This document shows, one piece after another, positions 32,001-37,341 of a stretch of 37,341 nucleotides of DNA; position 1 is the first letter of the stretch, and every line of letters begins with the position of its first letter. A program made the position numbers and the translations under genes. The notes beneath the pieces are model-generated. The model did no database searches. It saw nothing but the letters and a program-made list of their open reading frames with translations, and had not been told where the DNA came from. Location: IMG/VR virus record IMGVR_UViG_3300027508_000017, positions 1 through 37,341 of that record. One strand, 5' to 3'. The DNA is from a virus.

Positions 32001-35000
32001 CAATTTTACTGGTCATGGAATTGGTGCAGCGGAATCTGTAGATTATCGTTGTTCAGTTGACATGAACAAAGGAGAGTTACGCCCATTCTTTACAATGAAA
32101 AACGTAAACCTTATTGAGAAAGCGTCTACCAACTCTGCTCGTGCTGCAGCAAAATATGCTCAATATGGGGATGTGATTACTCTACCAATTATCGAAGATG
32201 TTGAATTGGTTAAACAACAGTTCGCTTCTCGTTTGGAAAACATTAACCCATTCGCAGTATTCACATTTATCGGTGATGTTAAATTAAATCCTCAAACTGA
32301 CGACTGGTTTGAAACTGATCGTCGCCCAGATATTATTAACAACGTAGAAGGTAATTTCTCAACTATCAATGCTCTTGCTGAAAAAGCTGGAGCTTTAGGC
32401 ACAGTTTGGAATGCATGGCAAACTCAATGGACTGGACAACAAGTTAGTGGAACATTCGGTTTTGCTAACGCAAACTCTGGATCTGTTAATTTTGGTGGTG
32501 CGTTTGGAACAGTTAGTGCAAACTTTGGTAGTTCTGGTGGTGGCGCAAGACGCTGGGTTACTGCTGAACTTACAGCTACTCAGGTAGGACAAACAAGATC
32601 TGGAATCAAAACAGATATCGTTGCTAAGATTGACAAACAAGTTGTCGCAGATCGTGTGCTATCAACTGCTGTTATTCCATACATTCGTTCAAGAAATATT
32701 CTTGTTCAAGTTCGTGGTCTAAAACCATTGACTCGTTTCTATCCATATTTTGATGATGTTGACATCGCTTCATATTGCACACCAGCTTCTAAAATCACTT
32801 ACACTATTACCAGCGGAACTTTTGATGCATCAACAAACGTAGGTGGTATTGCTGCTGAAGAAGCACGTCGTATCAATGGTGATTCGCAAGTTTGTTTAAA
32901 TCGTGGTGACTACATTAGAGGTGTTACAAGCGATGCTACTGCTGTTGTAGTTGGAACAGAGTTAGACTATGACACTAACACCAAGTCATTATGGGTAGTT
33001 AACATTAAAGGAACATTCCAGACTAATGAACAAATTACTGGTTCTGTTTCTAACGCAGTTGGCGTTATTAACTCTATCACTTTAAATACAACTGGTGGAA
33101 GTATTAGAACTAATAAGAGTGGCGACGTAAACTTATTGTTCAAAATTCCAAATACAGACTCAATTCGTTTCCGCACTGGATCACGTGAGTTTAAACTTGT
33201 TGACAGCAATACTGCTAATGGAGAATTCACTTCCCGTGGTCGTGCGCAATATAGAGCAGAAGGTATTGTTGAAACTAAACAAGCAACTGTTAATGCAGTT
33301 CGTAATGCTGAGTTGGTCCAGAACGTTGTACAAGATAGTAGAACTATTATCGAAACATCATCCCGTGTCTTATCTGACACTGGTTGGTATGACCCACTTG
33401 CTCAAACATTCTTGATTGATAACAAGGGTGGTGCATTCTTAACTAAGGTAGACATATTCTTTGCAACAAAAGATACAGCTATCCCTGTTACATTGGAGAT
33501 TCGTGAAGTTGTGAATGGATATCCAGGTAAGCGTGTTCTTCCATTCTCACGTGTAACTCTACGTCCAGAACAAGTTAATCTATCAACTAACATGGTTGAT
33601 TTGGATGGCGTTGCAACTCCATCGTTCGATACACCAACATCATTCAGATTCCCATCTCCTGTATTCGTACAAGACGGATCTGAGTATTGTATCGTGTTAA
33701 TTTCTGATTCTAACAAATATAAAGTTTGGATTTCTCAACTTGGTGATACTGTTCCAGGAACAAGTAGAACTATTTCTGAGCAACCATATCTTGGATCATT
33801 GTTTAAGTCACAGAACGCATCTACTTGGACAACCGATCAAACACAAGACTTGATGTTTACAATTTACAAAGCTAAGTTTGATACATCAGGTGTTGGAACT
33901 GTTCAGTTTGTAAATGATGTTCTTCCATATACAACTTTAGAAAACGATCCATTCCAAATGACTGCTGGCTCGAATATTATTCGTGTATGGCAGAACAATC
34001 ATGGTCTAACAGATGGCGCTAAAGTAACTATCTCTGGTGTAGCTGGAACATTAAATGGAATCCCAGCTGCTGAGTTAAATGGTTCTTGGTTTGTAAGCAA
34101 CATCGATCTAGATTCTTACACAATTACTACAGGAACTTCTGCAACTAAGACTGGTTATTTTGGTGGAGTAACTGTAAGAGCCACAGGACAGACGCAGTAT
34201 GATGCTGTTATGCCAATCGCTCAAGTTCAGAACTTCTCAGAAACTTCAACAACATACTCAATGAAAACTACATCGGGTAGATCTGTTGATGGATCTGAAA
34301 CTCCATATGTTCAAGACATTTCATTTGGCGATTGTTTGGTCAATGAAAATAATTATTTCTACAGCCCTCGTCTTGTTGCTTCTGAGATAAATGAAAACAC
34401 ATTTACTGGAGGTAATAAATCAGTAACTTTCGCTGTAAACTTATCTTCAACTAATGATTCTTTATCACCAGTTTTGGATACACAGCGTATAAGTTTAGTG
34501 GCTATTTCAAATAGAATTAACTCACCGACTCATACTAATGTTAATGTAACCCCAACTGATTACACTCAGTTATTCACTGGAGCTACTGGAGCGTTTAGTT
34601 TCTCTGGCTCTACATTAACTTCTACAGTCTCAACAATCAGAAGTTTAATGCAGACTATTGGAGTTGGACAGTATATTAAAGTAGAAGGTTCTACAACTAC
34701 TGCAAATAGTGGACAGTTCTTGGTGACTGATGTAACAGACAACGGAACTAACTGCACTATTACAGTTTCTGGAGTAACCTTTACTTCTGAGAATGCTGTT
34801 TCTGGAACTGCAATTTCAACAGTCAATTTATTCACTGACGAGATCGCTCCAGTAGGTTCTTCCGCAGTTTCTAAGTATGTTTCCAAGGCTATTAAGCTGG
34901 CTCTTCCATCTACTTTCATGAAGATTAGATTTGCAGCTAATATACCTAATCAGTCTGATGTTGCTGTTTATTATAAGACTTCTTTAGGGTCTTCTGGTAA

Positions 35001-35205
35001 TCTGGATAAGACTAAATATACTTTAGCGACTCCAGTTTCTACTCCTATTAAAGTTGAAAACGGGAACGAAACATTCTATGACATAGATTACTCTTTGGCT
35101 AATTTAAGTCAATTTGATTCTGTTCAGGTTAAACTGGTTATGAAATCCGTTAATACATCTGCTATTCCAAGAATTAAAGACCTAAGAATTATTGCGTGTG
35201 CCTAA
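29056..35205 (+). CDS. giant DUF4815-like virion protein, 2,049 aa
   Basis: The largest gene here. The N-terminus MIDFNTEPYNDDYNENSKFYRILFRPSFALQARELTQMQSILQKQIQRHGDNIFKQGAMVLPG (1-63), then GVYYVNGFFV and GLEPGKAYVRGYEIEKIATEYV (about 390-411), are hallmarks of the DUF4815-type proteins of T4-like phages. A W....Y module (about 308-365) resembles those in the upstream gp8. A GNGTSFLTQLVVGDYIYVNGASYRV-type module (about 540-585) and an HGLTDGAKVTISGVAGTLNGIPAAELNG module (about 1650) are also visible. It takes the gp9/gp10 location of T4 and most likely forms the peripheral baseplate or links the tail fibres. Exact role is inference. Confidence 0.78.
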   Translation: MIDFNTEPYNDDYNENSKFYRILFRPSFALQARELTQMQSILQKQIQRHGDNIFKQGAMVLPGQISIDTNAQYVKLQPLYNGIAVETFLDSLNNKVIVGANSNLKAEVIKVQSAEQNEPSTIYIRYKDSGNNGTTKVFAAGEVISTEDNLYSFQAVAENPTGIGSIVSIERGVYYVNGFFVLVESHSIILDKYSNTPSYRVGLNVEEKIVTPEEDATLLDNAQNSYNYAAPGSHRYYIDLTLKKISLESASDASFIELLRVEDGVNKKITTKTEYSVLEQTLARRTYDESGDYTVRNFNIDIREHRNNDRGAWTQNTAFLIGDIVTNAGKTYVAKNSGTSVTTAPVHTTGIAYDGPGSTGIQWEYTLTPQYNRGIYKNGDESKLAIGLEPGKAYVRGYEIEKIATEYVSVNKSREYAQADNAFISAELGSYVTVTNLCKIPPIIYNSVVNLRDQLTTTRGTEAGTIIGTARVRAIEWDNGSIGSNTATYKLFLYDVNLNAGKEFSRNVKSIGLNSWGFTADINPITTPLIGSVTAAGTTVTGNGTSFLTQLVVGDYIYVNGASYRVTAVASQTSLTISASLTATNAAFSLVKTNILATNLEKTVFSLPYSTVRSLRSALATNDTAYTVSAVYTETVASGNININAASGTFASGAVTGNFIVTRNDNGDVLPINSVTVTGSSAVINVGNANDGKQCTIVATVNKTGSSSTEKTKTHVTGATVSFTTQATATPTILSLGKADCWKINSVKMDSGSFSSPSGSYTIDISDRYDFDNGQRATHYDLGRIVLKDTYAPPSAPIQVTFEYFTHSVGDYCSVNSYPATISYSQIPSDLRDGLDFRPRIDDDGVSFSSITQLPRRGSNITTDFTYYLARKEKIAVDVNGNFFNISGTSSINPGDAEDSSTGMVLYKLTLAPYTFDTTNNNVIIDSIDNKRYTMRDIGKLEKRIDNLEYYTSLSLLEQQTESLKIQDSTGMDRMKNGFIVDNFTGHGIGAAESVDYRCSVDMNKGELRPFFTMKNVNLIEKASTNSARAAAKYAQYGDVITLPIIEDVELVKQQFASRLENINPFAVFTFIGDVKLNPQTDDWFETDRRPDIINNVEGNFSTINALAEKAGALGTVWNAWQTQWTGQQVSGTFGFANANSGSVNFGGAFGTVSANFGSSGGGARRWVTAELTATQVGQTRSGIKTDIVAKIDKQVVADRVLSTAVIPYIRSRNILVQVRGLKPLTRFYPYFDDVDIASYCTPASKITYTITSGTFDASTNVGGIAAEEARRINGDSQVCLNRGDYIRGVTSDATAVVVGTELDYDTNTKSLWVVNIKGTFQTNEQITGSVSNAVGVINSITLNTTGGSIRTNKSGDVNLLFKIPNTDSIRFRTGSREFKLVDSNTANGEFTSRGRAQYRAEGIVETKQATVNAVRNAELVQNVVQDSRTIIETSSRVLSDTGWYDPLAQTFLIDNKGGAFLTKVDIFFATKDTAIPVTLEIREVVNGYPGKRVLPFSRVTLRPEQVNLSTNMVDLDGVATPSFDTPTSFRFPSPVFVQDGSEYCIVLISDSNKYKVWISQLGDTVPGTSRTISEQPYLGSLFKSQNASTWTTDQTQDLMFTIYKAKFDTSGVGTVQFVNDVLPYTTLENDPFQMTAGSNIIRVWQNNHGLTDGAKVTISGVAGTLNGIPAAELNGSWFVSNIDLDSYTITTGTSATKTGYFGGVTVRATGQTQYDAVMPIAQVQNFSETSTTYSMKTTSGRSVDGSETPYVQDISFGDCLVNENNYFYSPRLVASEINENTFTGGNKSVTFAVNLSSTNDSLSPVLDTQRISLVAISNRINSPTHTNVNVTPTDYTQLFTGATGAFSFSGSTLTSTVSTIRSLMQTIGVGQYIKVEGSTTTANSGQFLVTDVTDNGTNCTITVSGVTFTSENAVSGTAISTVNLFTDEIAPVGSSAVSKYVSKAIKLALPSTFMKIRFAANIPNQSDVAVYYKTSLGSSGNLDKTKYTLATPVSTPIKVENGNETFYDIDYSLANLSQFDSVQVKLVMKSVNTSAIPRIKDLRIIACA

Positions 35206-35206
35206 T

Positions 35207-35440
35207 ATGGAACAAAATTACCTAAAGGTATCTGGTCACGAAAACCTAGTACGAGATATGTCTTCCAAGGCAGTCATAAATACTAGTATGGTCGAATATG
35301 AAGAATATATGGCACGTCGTAGAGCAAAAGAACAAGAACAAGAACTTATTGCAAAACAGACTGAAGAAATAAATAATCTAAAGTCAGATATATCTGAGAT
35401 TAAGCAAATGCTACATGAATTGCTTATTAAAGATCGCTGA
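35207..35440 (+). CDS. small coiled-coil phage protein
   Basis: A 77-residue protein from ATG 35207; an earlier in-frame start overlaps the giant gene and was rejected. Central and C-terminal residues form an unbroken charged coiled coil (ARRRAKEQEQELIAKQTEEINNLKSDISEIKQMLHELL, 36-73). The N-terminus MEQNYLKVSGHENLVRDMSSKAVINTSMVEYEEYMARR resembles small orphans of T4-like phages. It may act in trimerisation or assembly of the fibre complex. It lies between the giant protein and the tail fibre. Confidence 0.65.
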   Translation: MEQNYLKVSGHENLVRDMSSKAVINTSMVEYEEYMARRRAKEQEQELIAKQTEEINNLKSDISEIKQMLHELLIKDR

Positions 35441-35456
35441 AAAATAAGGGAAAATA

Positions 35457-36629
35457 ATGGCGACACTCGTTTTAAGACAAACAAAGGGACAACCCCTTAC
35501 CAACTCAGAAGTTGATGGAAACTTTACCAACTTAAATGATGAGTTGGCAACTAAACTACCTTCTGCTACTTATACCCCAGCTGATATTTTAACAAAAATC
35601 AAGACTGTGGATGGAGCAGGATCTGGCTTGGATGCAGATGCTCTGGATGGAATGAACACAAGTTCAACCCTTCCAACAACTCTGGATAAAAGTTCTATCG
35701 TTTCTCGTGATACATCTGGTAATATTGGCGTAAATGCGCTAACAGTTGCAGGTGCTCTTACTGGAGCTGGAGCTACATTTAGTGGTCCAGTATCTGTAGG
35801 TTCTATCACTATCGCTGGTGGATCAATTCCAGTTTCTGCTGGTGGTACTGGTGCTACAACTGCTCAGAATGCAAGAACTAACTTAGGTGTTGCGATCGGG
35901 TCAGACGTTCAAGCGTATAGTTCCAATTTACAAGCATTGTCTACAGCTACGCCAATTGCAGATAGATTACCATATTATACTGGTGCAGCTGCTGCAGCAC
36001 TTACACCTTTTACTGCATTTGGAAGAACTTTAGTTGGCTCGACAGACGTCTTTGCTGCAAGAACTAATCTTGGTGTAGTTATTGGTACTGACGTTCAGCC
36101 ATTCGATGCCGACTTATCTGCTATCGCTGGTATTACAACTAACGGAATATATGCTAGAACTGCAAACGGATCAGCTGCTGCTAGAAGTATTGCTGGTGTA
36201 GCTGGAGAAATAGTTGTTGCAGATGGCGATGGTGTAGCTGGAAATCCAACAATCTCAGTTGGTGCAGGTATCGCAAAATTATCAGCAAATAACGTATTTG
36301 CAGGAAGTAATACTTTCCAAGCCATTTATGCAACTGAAGTTAATACAACTTCAGACCAAAGACTAAAAGAAGATATTAAAACCCTAAATAATGCTGTAGA
36401 TATTGTTAATAGTTTGCGTGGAGTAGCCTATATTAAGGGTGGTAAAGCGGAACTGGGGTTAATTGCTCAAGAAGTTGAGCAGGTTATCCCTCAAGTTGTT
36501 GGTGAGGATATGTCTGGTTATAAAACCATCGCCTACGGTAATATGGTTGGTCTATTGGTTGAGGCTATCAAAGAACAACAAAAAACAATTAAAGAATTAA
36601 CTACTCGTCTAGAGAACTTGGAGAAATAA
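35457..36629 (+). CDS. tail fibre with C-terminal S74 self-cleaving chaperone
   Basis: A 390-residue protein. The N-terminal VLRQTKGQPLTNSEVDGNFTNLNDEL (5-30) is a common attachment motif of phage fibres. The centre has repeats of NARTNLGVAIGSDVQAYSSNLQALS / ARTNLGVVIGTDVQPFDADLSAIA, the phage fibre repeat. The C-terminal domain begins TTSDQRLKEDIKTLNNAVDIVNSLRGVAYI, followed by LGLIAQEVEQVIPQVV and YGNMVGLLVEAIKEQ: the peptidase S74/intramolecular chaperone, with the Ser299-Asp300 cleavage dyad and coiled-coil tail. It trimerises and then releases the mature fibre. AAGG-type site in AAGGGAAAAT. Confidence 0.9.
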   Translation: MATLVLRQTKGQPLTNSEVDGNFTNLNDELATKLPSATYTPADILTKIKTVDGAGSGLDADALDGMNTSSTLPTTLDKSSIVSRDTSGNIGVNALTVAGALTGAGATFSGPVSVGSITIAGGSIPVSAGGTGATTAQNARTNLGVAIGSDVQAYSSNLQALSTATPIADRLPYYTGAAAAALTPFTAFGRTLVGSTDVFAARTNLGVVIGTDVQPFDADLSAIAGITTNGIYARTANGSAAARSIAGVAGEIVVADGDGVAGNPTISVGAGIAKLSANNVFAGSNTFQAIYATEVNTTSDQRLKEDIKTLNNAVDIVNSLRGVAYIKGGKAELGLIAQEVEQVIPQVVGEDMSGYKTIAYGNMVGLLVEAIKEQQKTIKELTTRLENLEK

Positions 36630-36630
36630 T

Positions 36631-36999
36631 ATGCCAGTAAGTGCAACAGGATTTAAAATTTCAAATGGAACAGACCTTAATGGTTTGTTTTGGACATGGC
36701 AGGGCGATACAGGAAATCGTGGTGTAAACGATAGTAACGGTAACTGCGGTTGGGCATGCGCATGTAACGCATGTAACTCAGCATGTAACTGTAACTGCGG
36801 TAACTGCGACGCTGCCGATTTAGCGTTTAACGTACACGTTACTGACTGGAGACTAAACGTCTTCCGTAACACTTCATACAACGATGGTCTTCGTCACGAC
36901 TCACAAGAACAGTCAATGGGTCATTTCAAATATTTGCGTGTAAACTGTAACTGTAACTGCGCATGTAACTGTAACTGTGCTTGTAACTGTAACTGCTAA
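36631..36999 (+). CDS. Cys-Asn repeat protein, candidate fibre-tip/adhesin
   Basis: A 122-residue protein starting one base after the tail fibre stop. The N-terminus MPVSATGFKISNGTDLNGLFW is like small phage tail-fibre-associated proteins. Residues about 37-60 hold one Cys cluster (CGWACACNACNSACNCNCGNC), and the last 19 residues another (VNCNCNCACNCNCACNCNC split by Ala). There are 17 Cys, about 14% of the protein, mostly in Cys-Asn or Cys-Ala dipeptides. The spacer (61-103) is ordinary (NVHVTDWRLNVFRNTSYNDGLRHDSQ). I know no described family. It may be metal-binding, disulfide cross-linked or beta-stacked; no function shown. Confidence 0.75.
   Translation: MPVSATGFKISNGTDLNGLFWTWQGDTGNRGVNDSNGNCGWACACNACNSACNCNCGNCDAADLAFNVHVTDWRLNVFRNTSYNDGLRHDSQEQSMGHFKYLRVNCNCNCACNCNCACNCNC
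36940..36996 (+). repeat. TGTAAC hexanucleotide array in the gene 3' end
   Basis: A run of TGTAAC/TGTAACTG-type hexamers, interrupted by GCATGT and GCTTGT, encodes the C-terminal Cys-Asn tract. A related array occurs at about 36741-36810. Six-base slippage would add or remove one Asn-Cys pair without a frameshift. Confidence 0.8.
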
Positions 37000-37010
37000 G
37001 GATTAAAAAC

Positions 37011-37341
37011 ATGTATAAATTATTTAAAATTCCTGTAACTGGAATCGATGGTTCTGAAGATATTGGTATCAATACTTCTGTTAGAACTACTATGGGTTAT
37101 AACGCAGCGAATAAAGAAATTACTGTATTGGTTGAGAAAATTGTATTACCAGAAGTCCCAACAACTGAATCTATTGATCTTAGAATTAATCATACGGAAG
37201 CTAATTTTGAGACTTTATTAGAGAGAACTTTCACATCAGCAGATTTTCCTAAGACTAAAGAAGCAATTCGTTGGGTAGTTGATTACGATGTAACAAAAAA
37301 TGAAATTATTGGACCATTCAATGCTTTAGACTATACTAAGA
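37011..37341 (+). CDS. partial phage protein, truncated by window end
   Basis: ATG 37011 begins an open frame running to the window edge (110 residues so far): MYKLFKIPVTGIDGSEDIGINTSVRTTMG..., later IDLRINHTEANFETLLERTFTSADFPKTKEAIRWVVDYDVT. No family recognised. AAGGATTAAAAAC before the ATG supplies a ribosome site. Same strand and close spacing suggest it belongs to the fibre region. Confidence 0.6.
   Translation, partial: MYKLFKIPVTGIDGSEDIGINTSVRTTMGYNAANKEITVLVEKIVLPEVPTTESIDLRINHTEANFETLLERTFTSADFPKTKEAIRWVVDYDVTKNEIIGPFNALDYTK

Noticed and set aside
36384-36390. CTAAATA within the S74 domain
   Set aside because: It is coding sequence with no adjacent gene start; chance match.
36741-36996. 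TGTAAC arrays as CRISPR or a regulatory repeat
   Set aside because: Units are only six bases, in frame, and explained by Cys-Asn coding; there are no regular unique spacers.

Overview
This window is a piece of the genome of a T4-like (Straboviridae/cyanophage-type) contractile-tailed phage. It contains recognisable homologues of T4 gp2, gp4, gp5, gp6, gp8, gp16, gp25, gp26, gp27, gp29, gp32, gp33, gp48, gp51, gp53, gp54 and gp59. It also carries accessory genes common in marine and freshwater T4-like phages: phoH, GH19 endolysin, ClpP, small conserved orphans, and a 2,049-residue DUF4815-like virion protein. DNA is AT-rich and genes are packed with ATGA/TAATG overlaps. No photosynthesis genes are present, so a cyanobacterial host is not indicated. 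The tmRNA tag (ANDAQFALAA) and an exported Ala/Lys/Pro-rich protein look most like betaproteobacterial sequences. That host assignment is inference only.

Layout. 1-3987 (+): nucleotidase-like gene, small membrane proteins, conserved orphans, PhoH, endolysin and a RecB-type exonuclease. 3984-4570: a near-perfect sigma70-type promoter, a 50-codon ORF and a circularly permuted (two-piece) tmRNA gene, whose acceptor piece precedes the tag-coding piece. 4570-6704: a secreted small protein, a conserved orphan, a SleB-type cell-wall hydrolase, a ClpP-like protease and two small proteins. 6760-10463: orphans followed by the replication/late-transcription cluster gp33, gp59, gp32, closed by a strong terminator at 10481-10506. 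10508-15398 (-): gp4, gp2-like, gp54-like, gp16, gp26, gp51, gp29 in transcription order. 15448-37341 (+): the baseplate block gp48, gp53, gp27, gp5 (with two peptidoglycan-hydrolase domains), PAAR tip, gp25, gp6, gp7-like, gp8, the giant protein, an S74-type tail fibre, a Cys-Asn repeat protein and a partial gene.

How the parts work together. gp32/gp59 prepare the replication fork. gp33 would direct host polymerase to late promoters, for which CTAAATA boxes in the intergenic gaps are the candidates. The two divergent late blocks then make the baseplate, tube, DNA-packaging and head-completion parts. PhoH, ClpP and the tmRNA are host-takeover or stress functions.

The most notable finding is the phage-borne permuted tmRNA, with an ALAA-ending degradation tag, located 1.3 kb upstream of a phage ClpP. 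Together they look like a ribosome-rescue and proteolysis module. The second is the 122-residue protein downstream of the tail fibre, with alternating Cys-Asn tracts. Promoters placed so close to start codons that leaderless mRNAs are expected recur through the window.
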